Assembly: GCF_963931955.1 (NCBI RefSeq)
Contig: NZ_OZ008337.1
Span: 1,488,001 to 1,552,000, forward strand
Source: Wolbachia endosymbiont (group A) of Longitarsus flavicornis
GTDB taxonomy: Bacteria > Pseudomonadota > Alphaproteobacteria > Rickettsiales > Anaplasmataceae
Direction: 5' to 3'
DNA length: 64,000 bases
Shown here: in pieces, positions 1-8,392 of the stretch
Position numbering within the stretch: the first letter of the stretch is position 1
How the letters are laid out: the number at the start of each line of letters is the position of its first letter
The notes under the pieces: model-generated
What the model saw: only the letters and a program-made list of their open reading frames with translations
What the model was told of the DNA's origin: nothing
The model's database searches: none
Position numbers and translations under genes: made by a program

Positions 1-224
1 GAATATAGTAACATTGACCCATGACCGTTTGATAAAACAAAGCGATCTCTATTGAACCATTTAGAATCATCAGGATTATGATTCAGATATTTAGCAAACA
101 AAACAGTTGCAACATCTGCCATGCCAAGTGGCATACCTGGGTGTCCAGAGTTTGCTTTTTGTACTGCATCAATTGATAAAAAACGGATGGCGTTTGCCAT
201 AGATTTTAAATGTGAATGATTCAT
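1..224 (-). CDS. tkt: Transketolase, N-terminal part (runs off window edge)
   Basis: Reading the minus strand from an ATG at 224 gives about 74 residues typical of the start of transketolase, including SGHPGMPLGMADVA near residue 25 (thiamine-diphosphate domain entry) and FVLSNGHGSMLLY at the window edge. The enzyme transfers two-carbon ketol units in the non-oxidative pentose phosphate pathway, supplying ribose and erythrose phosphates in the cytoplasm. The rest of the gene lies left of the window. It is divergent from rpsD, with 113 bp between the two starts. Confidence 0.9.
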   Translation of the reverse strand, partial: MNHSHLKSMANAIRFLSIDAVQKANSGHPGMPLGMADVATVLFAKYLNHNPDDSKWFNRDRFVLSNGHGSMLLY

Positions 225-280
225 GTGTTAATAGAAAAACTTAAAAATGAAGTATAAAAGATTATATCAGCAAAAACAAG

Positions 281-309
281 TTGACACTGAGTGCTAAAAT
301 CCTTAATAA
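281..309 (+). promoter_or_regulatory. Sigma70-type promoter of rpsD
   Basis: A perfect -35 box TTGACA (281-286) is followed after 17 bp by TAATAA (304-309). It lies about 30 bp upstream of the rpsD ATG. The -35 box is also the apparent TTG start of a longer rpsD frame, which argues against that longer start. Inferred from sequence only. Confidence 0.55.
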
Positions 310-337
310 TCTAAAGTTAAATCGTGAGAGTTTTTAT

Positions 338-952
338 ATGACAACTGTTATCACTAGAAAGTATAGGATTAGCCGTAGACTTGGTGTAAATTTATGGGGT
401 AGAGCTAAAGACCCAGTAAACAAAAGGAAATACCCTCCAGGTCAACATGGTATTCTTGGATTCAAGAAGTTATCCGACTTTGGTAAGCAGTTTGCTGCGC
501 ATAAGAAATTTAAGTTTTACTATGCGATTTCAAGTAAGCAGCTCAGACGTACATTTTTAGATGCTTATAACAGAAAGGGTTATACGGCTGATAATTTTAT
601 CGGTATCTTAGAATCGAGATTAAGTTCTGTTTTATACCACTCTGGTCTTGTTCCAACAATTTACTCAGCAAAGCAGCTCATATCTCACAAGCACGTTACA
701 GTTAATGATAAGGTGGTTAACATATCGAGTTATCGAGTGAAGCCAGGTGATATAATAAAAATAAGAGAAAGGGCAGCAAAAATCCCTGTAGTAGTAGAGG
801 CTGAACAAAAACAAGAGCGCAAGGCTCCGGATTATTTAGAAGCAGATAGTAAAGAGCATTCAGTGAAGTATTTGAGGTCACCTCAATATTCTGAGGTTCC
901 TTATTCAGCAGACATGGAAGTCAATTTAGTAGTAGAGTTTTACTCTAGATAG
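338..952 (+). CDS. rpsD: 30S ribosomal protein S4
   Basis: 204-aa primary-binding protein of the small ribosomal subunit, which organises the 5' domain of 16S rRNA. The N-terminus reads TTVITRKYRISRRLGVNLWG and the S4 RNA-binding domain is at about residues 93-155 (ESRLSSVLYHSGLVPTIYSA and following). Length matches bacterial S4 (about 200-205 aa). The ATG at 338 is chosen because it follows a GAGAG ribosome site and family members start with the MTTVITRKYR-like segment; an upstream TTG frame overlaps the promoter. A tRNA-Leu gene follows 9 bp downstream, so the two may be co-transcribed. Confidence 0.97.
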   Translation: MTTVITRKYRISRRLGVNLWGRAKDPVNKRKYPPGQHGILGFKKLSDFGKQFAAHKKFKFYYAISSKQLRRTFLDAYNRKGYTADNFIGILESRLSSVLYHSGLVPTIYSAKQLISHKHVTVNDKVVNISSYRVKPGDIIKIRERAAKIPVVVEAEQKQERKAPDYLEADSKEHSVKYLRSPQYSEVPYSADMEVNLVVEFYSR

Positions 953-961
953 ATAAAAAAA

Positions 962-1048
962 GCCCGTGTGGCGGAATCGGTAGACGCAGCGGACTTAAAA
1001 TCCGTGGGTTTTGCGACCTTGGGAGTTCAAGTCTCCCCATGGGCACCA
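962..1048 (+). tRNA. tRNA-Leu(UAA)
   Basis: 87-nt tRNA with encoded CCA. The acceptor stem pairs GCCCGTG with CATGGGC (one G-U), the anticodon loop CTTAAAA carries TAA at 996-998, a long variable arm typical of class II tRNA-Leu is present, and the T loop is GTTCAAGTC. Reads UUA leucine codons. It lies just after rpsD. Confidence 0.97.
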
Positions 1049-1078
1049 ATTTAACTTAGCAGATAAATACAAAAAAGT

Positions 1079-1294
1079 ATGAAATGGCTTGATATAGAAG
1101 ATATTGTGGAAGCTCTGGAGGAAAAATTTCCAAATGAGAATATAATTAGTATCAGATTCACTGAGCTTAAAAAAAAGGTCTTGAGTTTAGAGGAATTTGA
1201 TGATGATGAAAAACGCTGTAACGAAAAAATACTCGAAGCTATTCAAGCAGCTTGGATTGAGGAAAGATTAGCAATAAACCATACGCAAATGTGA
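1079..1294 (+). CDS. iscX: Fe-S cluster assembly protein IscX
   Basis: 71-aa acidic protein of the IscX/YfhJ family, which binds IscS and iron and modulates Fe-S cluster synthesis. Family marks are visible: KWLDIEDI at the start, IRFTEL in the middle, LEEFDDDEKRCNEKILEAIQ and a terminal WIEE. Typical length is 65-70 aa. Here it stands apart from the main isc operon, behind tRNA-Leu, and is convergent with miaA. Confidence 0.9.
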   Translation: MKWLDIEDIVEALEEKFPNENIISIRFTELKKKVLSLEEFDDDEKRCNEKILEAIQAAWIEERLAINHTQM

Positions 1295-1395
1295 TTTCTA
1301 TTGCAATTATTGCTTTTTAGAAAAATATTAGTAGCATTAAACAACAGCCTGATATTAGTTTTAATTCTTTTGTCAGTTAATTCTTGTCTGTCAGA

Positions 1396-2259
1396 TTAAA
1401 TCTTGTCTTTTACAGAATTTGGGAACTGATTTTTAAACCAAGTATATTGACGTTTCGCATAGTGTCTTGTGTTTGTTTGAGCAATTTGTATCGCTTCGTC
1501 TAAAGTAATCTCACCTTTCAAGTACTTTATAATTTCTGGCACTCCGTGTGCTTTCATAGCTGGCAAATGTGGAGCTAGGTTCATGCTAAGTAGCTTCTTT
1601 ACTTCATCAATTGCTCCATTTTTAACCATTGTAATGAAACGAGAATTTATTTTTTGATATACGTCTTCACGCTTAGGCAAAATTGTGTGTATCTTAAAAT
1701 TATTGAACAAGGGAGGCTGTCTATGTTCTTGCCACACAAAAATTGACTTGCCAGTTTCAGTGATAACTTCAAGTGCCCTTGAAAGGCGATGCAAGTCATT
1801 CATGAATATTTTATCCTGAATTTTTGAGTCTTTACTTAGCACTAACTTATAGAACTCTTCTTTACTTAAATTTTTGCTTAATTCACTTACATTTTTCCTC
1901 ACTTCCTGACTTATTTGTGGCATTGATGATAAGCCCTTGATTAAGCTGCTAATGTAGAGCCCGCTTCCTCCAGTGATAATAGGTATCTGAGCATTTTCTA
2001 ATGCGTGATTAACTTCTTTTTCTAAATCTTCTAACCATAGACCCACGGAATAATTTTCTTTTGCTAAAACATAACCATATAGTTTATAAAATTCTTCTTG
2101 CTTTGGCGGTTGAGCAGTAATTATGGGAATTTCTTTGTATACCTGCTTTGAATCACAATTTATTATGCTAATATTATTATATTTTTTTATCAGGTTATCA
2201 CACAATTCTGATTTACCTGAAGCTGTAATTCCTGTAATAATTACTATATTGTTTCTCAT
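1396..2259 (-). CDS. miaA: tRNA dimethylallyltransferase
   Basis: 287-aa enzyme that transfers a dimethylallyl group to A37 of tRNAs reading UNN codons, in the cytoplasm. The P-loop GITASGKSE is at residues 10-18, followed by the INCDSKQVY segment; ITGGSGLYISSLIKGLS lies near residue 97 and the C-terminal NTRHYAKRQYTWFKNQF motif of the family is present. Slightly short (about 300 aa usual) but ends with the canonical C-terminus. Convergent with iscX. Confidence 0.96.
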   Translation of the reverse strand: MRNNIVIITGITASGKSELCDNLIKKYNNISIINCDSKQVYKEIPIITAQPPKQEEFYKLYGYVLAKENYSVGLWLEDLEKEVNHALENAQIPIITGGSGLYISSLIKGLSSMPQISQEVRKNVSELSKNLSKEEFYKLVLSKDSKIQDKIFMNDLHRLSRALEVITETGKSIFVWQEHRQPPLFNNFKIHTILPKREDVYQKINSRFITMVKNGAIDEVKKLLSMNLAPHLPAMKAHGVPEIIKYLKGEITLDEAIQIAQTNTRHYAKRQYTWFKNQFPNSVKDKI

Positions 2260-2334
2260 TTATATTAATTTAATTAACATATGATAGAGTGTAGTAAAAG
2301 TTTAGGTTCTACAATCTAAAATTTGAGGATTTTT

Positions 2335-2814
2335 ATGGCAGAAAAAAACGATAATGATTCATTTGCTAAGCGTTTTGCAAACAGGATTTCTAATAATGGA
2401 AATGCTTCAGGAGAAGGTTTTTCCAGCAAGTATTCATCTCAAAATACCAAAGAACGTGCATTAGGGGAAAAAGGAAAAATTTCTGAGTTAGCAGGCAAAA
2501 AAACTGAATCTAAGGAAGCTTTTTCTGAAAGTGGCGGCATAAAAAGCAAGAGCAGAACTGTCAATGAAAGATCTTTTGCTGATGCAACAAAAAGAAGTAG
2601 GTCAGATCTTGTATATTTAGTCCGTGGTAAAGATCGTGGAAAATCAGCGTGGCATTATGTATTAGTTGATAAAGAGAAAAGAGAAATGTTTCTAGCAAAA
2701 AGCAGAACTGGCTCTATAGATGTTGCAGACTATGGAGGGATTTTGTATTCAGGATGGGGAGAGGATCCACCACAGGCAATAATTGATAAAGTCAATGAAG
2801 AGTTTGGGTTGTAG
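2335..2814 (+). CDS. Hypothetical Wolbachia protein with disordered N-terminus
   Basis: 159 aa, not recognised. Residues 1-95 are rich in Ser, Lys, Glu and Gly and look disordered; residues 95-159 look folded (VYLVRGKDRGKSAWHYVLVD, then a GGILYSGWGEDPP segment). The ATG at 2335 is preceded by GAGGA; an upstream TTG in frame at 2323 lies across that ribosome site and is less likely. No membrane segment or signal peptide. Divergent from miaA. Confidence 0.65.
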   Translation: MAEKNDNDSFAKRFANRISNNGNASGEGFSSKYSSQNTKERALGEKGKISELAGKKTESKEAFSESGGIKSKSRTVNERSFADATKRSRSDLVYLVRGKDRGKSAWHYVLVDKEKREMFLAKSRTGSIDVADYGGILYSGWGEDPPQAIIDKVNEEFGL

Positions 2815-2932
2815 CAAATCTGTATAACAAATGGTAAGCTGCGTTGCATTACGTTCACAAAAACTAGCAGTTACTATATAAGACACAATGCAACAAAACT
2901 GATCTAGTTGTTATGAATAAGTTTTTAGCTAT

Positions 2933-3520
2933 ATGGTATCTAAAATAATAAATGCAATACAGAACAACTTGTTAGTGTGTTTTCCAACAGAAACAGTGTA
3001 TGCTCTTGCTTGTAATGCATTAAATAATGAATCTATAGGAAAAATATATCAGATAAAGAAACGCTCTCAAAATAAGCCACTCTCCATATTTGTTAGTGAT
3101 ATTTACAATTTGACAAAAATAGCAAAGCTAGAGAAAAAGTATATTGGGTTAGTAAATCACTTTTCTCCTGGACCAATTACCTACATTTTACCACTTAAAA
3201 ACAACAACATATTGCCAAATGAATTCTTTAAAGATAGTATAGGCATCAGAATCCCTAAGCATCCTATTGCAATTTCAATATTAAATAAACTGAAAGTTCC
3301 AATAGTTGCAACTAGTATAAATATTTCAGGAGAAAAAAGTGTATGTAAGGCAGACGATATACCACAATCCATTAAGCAACATTTATCTGCAGTGATTGAA
3401 GATGACGAATTAGTTTCTGGTATAGAATCTACTATTATTGACTTAACCGAAGATAAGATTAAGGTTTTAAGGGAAGGTGCAATTTTATTACAAACAGTAA
3501 ACAATGCATTTTCAAACTAA
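2933..3520 (+). CDS. tsaC: Threonylcarbamoyl-AMP synthase (YrdC domain)
   Basis: 195 aa, the single YrdC/Sua5 domain that makes threonylcarbamoyl-AMP from threonine, bicarbonate and ATP for t6A37 modification of tRNAs reading ANN codons. Visible motifs are FPTETVYALAC (17-27), the KRSQNKPLSI nucleotide site at about 43-52, and ATSINISGE near 127. It lacks the extra C-terminal Sua5 domain, so it is the short TsaC type. It is followed 17 bp later by holB, suggesting one transcript. Confidence 0.92.
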   Translation: MVSKIINAIQNNLLVCFPTETVYALACNALNNESIGKIYQIKKRSQNKPLSIFVSDIYNLTKIAKLEKKYIGLVNHFSPGPITYILPLKNNNILPNEFFKDSIGIRIPKHPIAISILNKLKVPIVATSINISGEKSVCKADDIPQSIKQHLSAVIEDDELVSGIESTIIDLTEDKIKVLREGAILLQTVNNAFSN

Positions 3521-3537
3521 GATCTATAGGAGAAAGA

Positions 3538-4359
3538 ATGAAAAAAGTAATAGGCCACAACCAGGCCAAAAAAAAATTAATGAACAACTTATCTGTTCAG
3601 TCTTGGCTGATCTGTGGTAAAAAAGGTATAGGAAAAGCAACACTTGCAAAATCCTTCTCCAATTGGTTACTCATAAAAAGCTATAATGAAGTAGCATTGG
3701 ACTTACACATTGTTGAAGGTGATACTATCGGAATAGAAAAAGTCAGAGAAATGAAAAACTTTCTACACTTAAGTCCCATTCAATCAGAACACAAAATAGC
3801 TATAATAGATAGCTTAGAGGCAATGACTAATAACGCTAAAAACGCAATATTGAAAATATTAGAAGAGCCGCCAAAAAATTCTAAGATATTTATAATTAGC
3901 CATAAGCCATATGATATACAAACCACTATCTTGTGTAGGTGCTTTCAGCTGAATTTACTTCCATTAACTTATGATGAAACAAAGCAAGTTGTTTCATCTC
4001 AATGTAAATTTGATGATCAAATATTTGATGAAATCATTACTTTATTTCCTGGAATGCCAGGAATGATAATAAATGCAATAAGTAGTGATGCTTATGAAGC
4101 ATACAAGTGCTTTTATAAATTCCTTCATGATTTAAAGAATCCCAATATGATTAATAAAGTAATTAATAGCGAAATCGAACTAGAATTAGCATCATATATA
4201 ATTCAGGCCTTCATTTTAGAAAGCATAAAGAGAGAGGTAAATGATGTTGAAATTCTGCTAAGTCAGTGGAAAAAAATAGATGAACTTTTTGTTGTTGCTA
4301 AGCAACTCCACTTAGATAAAAAGCATGTTTTAGCTAATGTAGTTAATATCATGACATAA
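3538..4359 (+). CDS. holB: DNA polymerase III subunit delta-prime
   Basis: 273-aa clamp-loader subunit. Near the start is the Walker-like CGKKGIGKATLA (26-37), and at about 99-121 the clamp-loader segment NAKNAILKILEEPPKNSKIF followed by ISH; CRCF around residue 130 corresponds to the SRC region, with the Ser replaced. The protein belongs to the DnaX-HolA-HolB complex that loads the beta clamp. It is shorter than E. coli HolB (334 aa) but similar to other Rickettsiales. AGGAG sits 5 bp before the ATG; tsaC is just upstream. Confidence 0.88.
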   Translation: MKKVIGHNQAKKKLMNNLSVQSWLICGKKGIGKATLAKSFSNWLLIKSYNEVALDLHIVEGDTIGIEKVREMKNFLHLSPIQSEHKIAIIDSLEAMTNNAKNAILKILEEPPKNSKIFIISHKPYDIQTTILCRCFQLNLLPLTYDETKQVVSSQCKFDDQIFDEIITLFPGMPGMIINAISSDAYEAYKCFYKFLHDLKNPNMINKVINSEIELELASYIIQAFILESIKREVNDVEILLSQWKKIDELFVVAKQLHLDKKHVLANVVNIMT

Positions 4360-4432
4360 GTTTACAAAGTATAATACTTTTAACATAAATTCATGATAAA
4401 ATCCTGTTAATTTAATACTTGAAGTATATAAT

Positions 4433-5227
4433 TTGACTGATAATAAATTAACTGTATGGCAATCAATAGAAGTTTTGACAAAAGCCATACTGAACATGCA
4501 AAAAGAATTGAGTTCAATCAAGAATATAGCTTTAGACCAGGACGTCACCTTAGAAAAAGGAAAGGAGTTATTAAGTGGCATCTATGAGGCAAATTTTAAG
4601 CTAAACAAGGCAATCAATATAGCCACTTTGCCAAAAATTGGCTATCATATGCTAAATGGTGAGTTTGTTGTACGTAATCATATCACGGAAGAGGAAGTAA
4701 GGATTCCTAGAGATTTTCATTACCTTAAAGTCGTAAAATCCAATCATGATGATTATAAATTAACGTTTTGTAATTTTTTAGGTAACGAGTTTTTTGAATA
4801 TAAAAAGTATGATCCACAATATTCTGGTATTTCAGATGAATATAAATTTGTGAATTTTGGTAGTGTAAAAAAGACTCATAATCTAAAATTTAAGGAATAC
4901 ATTGGTCATGCACCTAAATTTTTTGCTGCAGAAGGGCCTATTGAGCCTGGATCCCAAAACCATGTAATTGATCTATTTGAGCTAGTCAAAAGTGGTAAAG
5001 GTAGAAAAGTGGGAACCTTTGCTGATGAATTTGGTTATTTTGATGATCAAAATAAATTACATTATTATAATTATCACAAAAGTGTAGAAAGTAATACTTA
5101 TGATCCTGAAAATTTCAGTGTAAAAATGATAAATATAGATGTGAGCAAAATCGATAAATTCTACCTCATTGCAGAACAAGGTGATATAATCATTCATCCT
5201 ATTTGGGAAAATTTAGACATATTTTAA
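4433..5227 (+). CDS. Hypothetical protein, 264 aa
   Basis: Not recognised. Soluble, no signal peptide or membrane segment. Residues 5-60 are helical; residues 70-264 look like a beta-rich globular domain with many aromatic residues. The frame opens with TTG (4433) and has no ATG until residue 23, so the start is uncertain. Neighbours are holB upstream and the virB8 paralogue 68 bp downstream, in the same direction. Confidence 0.6.
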   Translation: MTDNKLTVWQSIEVLTKAILNMQKELSSIKNIALDQDVTLEKGKELLSGIYEANFKLNKAINIATLPKIGYHMLNGEFVVRNHITEEEVRIPRDFHYLKVVKSNHDDYKLTFCNFLGNEFFEYKKYDPQYSGISDEYKFVNFGSVKKTHNLKFKEYIGHAPKFFAAEGPIEPGSQNHVIDLFELVKSGKGRKVGTFADEFGYFDDQNKLHYYNYHKSVESNTYDPENFSVKMINIDVSKIDKFYLIAEQGDIIIHPIWENLDIF

Positions 5228-5295
5228 AGTTTTTTTTAGAGTATCTAAGCTTATTGTTATTATAATGATCCGATTAGGTCTGGTAGTATTGTGTT

Positions 5296-5955
5296 ATGGA
5301 AGATAAATTGCTTGAATCAGTAAAAAACAAAAGTTATTTCAGTAAAGCAGTCGAATGGTACTGCCATAGGTATCTGTTTTGTGTAGCAGAAAGATCTTGG
5401 ATGGCATTAATAGTATCGCTTCTCCTAGTATGCTTATGTTTATTAACATTAAACATATACCTGTTATTTCCTGTTAAAAAAGATTTAAATTTTGTGAAGT
5501 ATATGAACCACACAGAAGATGAGTTCTCTGCAATGCATAAGCTTAGTTTCAGTAAAAAGGAAGATGAATACACTTCCACAGCGAGGTACTTAATAAGTAA
5601 ATACATTGAAATATACGAGTCCATTAAGACCGTTGAACCGAAGTACCAAGAAAATTTTATAAGAAACAATTCTATACATAAAATCCATCAAGGCTTTCAG
5701 GAAAAAACGAATAATGAAGCTGTTTCATCCAAAAGAAAAATTACCAACATAAACGTAATAACATTATCTATTGACCGATCGACCAAGGACCTAGTTACAT
5801 TTGCTGGAAATGCTACTGTAGTTCTTACAATTGAGCAAAATAAGGAGGTAAAAAATCAGGCTGTTGAGATCAGCTTTACTTTGTCCAATATTCAGGCGGC
5901 CCTGGGTGGCATAATACCATTTAAATTTATTGTTAATGGTTATAAATACAGATAA
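5296..5955 (+). CDS. virB8: VirB8-family type IV secretion protein (orphan paralogue)
   Basis: 219-aa inner-membrane protein. A short cytoplasmic N-terminus is followed by one membrane span at about residues 36-58 (MALIVSLLLVCLCLLTLNIY) and a periplasmic VirB8-like domain with ISKYIEIYESI and a C-terminal beta region (NIQAALGGIIPFKFIVNGY). VirB8 is an assembly factor of the VirB/D4 channel that Wolbachia uses to deliver effectors. No other virB gene is nearby, which fits the known extra virB8 copies scattered in Rickettsiales. Assignment rests on topology and overall domain resemblance. Confidence 0.75.
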   Translation: MEDKLLESVKNKSYFSKAVEWYCHRYLFCVAERSWMALIVSLLLVCLCLLTLNIYLLFPVKKDLNFVKYMNHTEDEFSAMHKLSFSKKEDEYTSTARYLISKYIEIYESIKTVEPKYQENFIRNNSIHKIHQGFQEKTNNEAVSSKRKITNINVITLSIDRSTKDLVTFAGNATVVLTIEQNKEVKNQAVEISFTLSNIQAALGGIIPFKFIVNGYKYR

Positions 5956-5990
5956 TCACATTTAAAATATTACTTGGTAGCTAAAAAAAT

Positions 5991-6133
5991 GGTATCTGTT
6001 CAGACAATGGCGTCAACTTAAGGACACATTTTAAACTTTTTTGTTGAAATAAAATAGAAACAAAAGTGCTGTCTCTTGTAGTATTTTACTCCTTAACATC
6101 CCTTAAGTTGACGCCATTGCCTGAACAGATACC
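5991..6133. repeat. 143-bp MITE-like element with 33-bp terminal inverted repeats
   Basis: The arms at 5991-6023 and 6101-6133 are inverted repeats matching at 32 of 33 positions, around a 77-bp centre with no coding frame. The inner part of the arm (CAATGGCGTCAACTTAAG) also occurs at about 20967-20984 in a transposon graveyard, so it is probably the tip of an insertion sequence. It sits between the convergent virB8 and ychF genes, where it could also act as a bidirectional transcription stop. Confidence 0.6.
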
Positions 6134-6213
6134 AAAACCTTCTATCTATTGTTTCTTGAACCTCTTCCCTGAATGGATGCACTGTAGAAGGAAGAGCTCG
6201 AAAAGGGTAACTA

Positions 6214-7308
6214 CTACACATTAAACCTAAAGTGCATTATATCGCCATCTTGCACGATGTAATCTCTGCCTTCAAAGCGAATTTTTCCTGCGTCTTTGCA
6301 AGCTGATTCACTTCCATACTTTATGTAGTCTGCAAAGCTTATTGTCTCTGCTTTTATAAAGCCTTTCTCAAAATCAGTGTGGATTACACCTGCAGCTTTG
6401 TCAGCTGTTGATCCTATTTTTACTGGCCAAGCTCGTGCTTCTTTTGGCCCTACAGTAAAGAAAGTTATCATACTCAGCACTTCATACATAATACGCGCTA
6501 CTCCATCAAGGCCTGATTCTTGTAAGCCAAATTCTGATAAAAAACTCTGTTTTTCCTCTTCACTATCAAGATTTGCAATATCTGCTTCGAGTTTTGCTGA
6601 AATGCAATAAAATTTGCTTTTATTTTCCTCCGCCATTTTTTTCACTTTTTTAGATAGTTCATTGCCAGTTATAACATTTGTATCTTCAACATTGCAGACG
6701 TACATAACGGGCTTTGTTGTCAGCAATTGAAGCAACTTCATCTCATCTCCATCGATATTCTCCAAACTTCTTGCAGGTTTACCTAATTTTAAAGTAGCTA
6801 AAACCTCTTGCATTAATTCAAGTTGTCTCTTTAGCTCTTTATCACCTTGCTTTGCTTTCTTTTCCAATTGAGGAAGCCTTTTTTCTATGCTATCAATATC
6901 AGCTAGGATTAATTCCATTTCTACCACTTCAGCATCTGATATTGGATCTATTTTACTGTGTACATGGCTGATATCGTCATCCGTAAAGCACCTGAGCAGA
7001 TGAACGATAGCATCAACTTCTCTGATATGACTTAAAAATTTATTGCCGAGCCCTTCACCTTTGCTCGCACCCTTTACCAGACCTGCAATATCCACAACTT
7101 CTAATTGATTGTAGATTACCTTCTCTGAGCCTGCAATTGCTGCGATTTGTTTCAAACGTTGATCTTTTATCGAAATCTTGCCTATATTTGGCTCAATTGT
7201 GCAGAAAGGGTAGTTCGCAGCTTCGGCTGCACTTGACTCTGTAAGCGCATTAAATAAGGTTGATTTTCCTATGTTTGGTAACCCAACTATACCGCAGTTA
7301 AAGCTCAT
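6214..7308 (-). CDS. ychF: Redox-regulated ATPase/GTPase YchF
   Basis: 364-aa Obg-family P-loop NTPase (OLA1/YchF), a ribosome-associated ATPase. GLPNIGKSTLFNAL (8-21) is the P-loop, VDIAGLVKGASKGEGLGNKF contains switch II, and the nucleotide-base site is degenerate (NVED instead of NKxD), as usual for YchF. The C-terminal TGS domain ends with GDIMHFRFNV. Length matches the family exactly. Confidence 0.97.
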   Translation of the reverse strand: MSFNCGIVGLPNIGKSTLFNALTESSAAEAANYPFCTIEPNIGKISIKDQRLKQIAAIAGSEKVIYNQLEVVDIAGLVKGASKGEGLGNKFLSHIREVDAIVHLLRCFTDDDISHVHSKIDPISDAEVVEMELILADIDSIEKRLPQLEKKAKQGDKELKRQLELMQEVLATLKLGKPARSLENIDGDEMKLLQLLTTKPVMYVCNVEDTNVITGNELSKKVKKMAEENKSKFYCISAKLEADIANLDSEEEKQSFLSEFGLQESGLDGVARIMYEVLSMITFFTVGPKEARAWPVKIGSTADKAAGVIHTDFEKGFIKAETISFADYIKYGSESACKDAGKIRFEGRDYIVQDGDIMHFRFNV

Positions 7309-7410
7309 ATTTGCTATGTAAAATTATAACTATTGCATAATTTAAAAATTTCTGCTATACTTAATTAGTTACAATCTTGTTGGTATATAGCTTAAATTAA
7401 GGTAAAAACT

Positions 7411-8310
7411 ATGACTACAGCTAAGAAACGGAAACTACCAAGTGATTTTTACAATGTTGAGAGTGAAGTAACTTCTTTAAATAGTCCTGACAATTTCCAT
7501 GTAGGACAAGCAATTGGTAATGGAAGCTGCTTTTTTGACTCGTTCAGACAAAGTCTAGAACAACAGACAGGAGAGCAAGTTACTATCGAAAAATTAAGAA
7601 ATGATTGTAAAGAATTTGCGCAAAAGAATCCACCAAAGTGGTTTACAAATGCAATTGTCAATAGTCATGATAACAATGGCCAGCACCGTAGTGAAACTGT
7701 AGATGATTATACAGCAGACATTATGCGTAACAGTAGGTGGGGTGATCCTGACGTTGAAGGCAGAATACTTTGTGAAAAGTATAAGGTAAAGCTACATGTT
7801 ATAGAGAACCAGACTGTTGATAACCAAGATCTGTCTTTGCATGAATTAATAGACAATTCAGGTTCAAAAAGTGCAGGTGAATACAATAAAGTTGATTATG
7901 ATGATAGTAGTATTGTGCATATAATAAACAAAGGCGGATTGCATTTCGAACCATTGCTTGATAGAAATAAAAGTTTAGCAAAACAACTGCAAGAGGAAAC
8001 CAAACTTAAACAAGAGCAAGAACAAGAAGATTTCCTATTAGCAAAAAAACTGCAGCTAGACGAGATCTTAGAATATTGTAACCTTTCAAAGGATATCTCT
8101 GAGAGAGCAGAGGTTGAGAAGAGATTTGATGAGTTATTGGCAGAAAATGCTGATGGAAAAATTGGTGATGTTGTAGGGCAGTGCGTTAGTGAGATAAAGC
8201 AGCGCATAGAGTGCTCTGAAGAGCAAAACCCTTCAAGTTTACCAAGATGTAGTATGGAGGAATCAAGAACAGAAAAAACATTTCATCAACAACAAATACC
8301 TGCACAGTAA
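7411..8310 (+). CDS. OTU-type cysteine protease with C-terminal coiled coil
   Basis: 299 aa. Residues 28-182 carry the outline of an OTU deubiquitinase: IGNGSCFFDSFRQSL places a nucleophile at Cys40, RWGDPDVEGRILCEKYKVKL (109-128) matches the OTU helix-strand segment, and INKGGLHFEPLL puts the general base at His178. Residues 180-290 are charged and probably helical (QLQEETKLKQEQEQED and following). OTU enzymes cleave ubiquitin from proteins; bacteria lack ubiquitin, so a secreted host-directed role is likely. The usual DGxC box reads NGSC, a conservative change. No signal peptide, as expected for a type IV substrate. Confidence 0.72.
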   Translation: MTTAKKRKLPSDFYNVESEVTSLNSPDNFHVGQAIGNGSCFFDSFRQSLEQQTGEQVTIEKLRNDCKEFAQKNPPKWFTNAIVNSHDNNGQHRSETVDDYTADIMRNSRWGDPDVEGRILCEKYKVKLHVIENQTVDNQDLSLHELIDNSGSKSAGEYNKVDYDDSSIVHIINKGGLHFEPLLDRNKSLAKQLQEETKLKQEQEQEDFLLAKKLQLDEILEYCNLSKDISERAEVEKRFDELLAENADGKIGDVVGQCVSEIKQRIECSEEQNPSSLPRCSMEESRTEKTFHQQQIPAQ

Positions 8311-8392
8311 ATTTTCATAGCTCTATATATTTTTATATAGGGCTTTTGCAAGCATTTCATATAATATGAACTTGCAGTATGTACTAACCTAA

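Noticed and set aside
3181..3504. 107-codon minus-strand frame within tsaC
   Set aside because: Antisense shadow of a clear tsaC gene; composition not protein-like.
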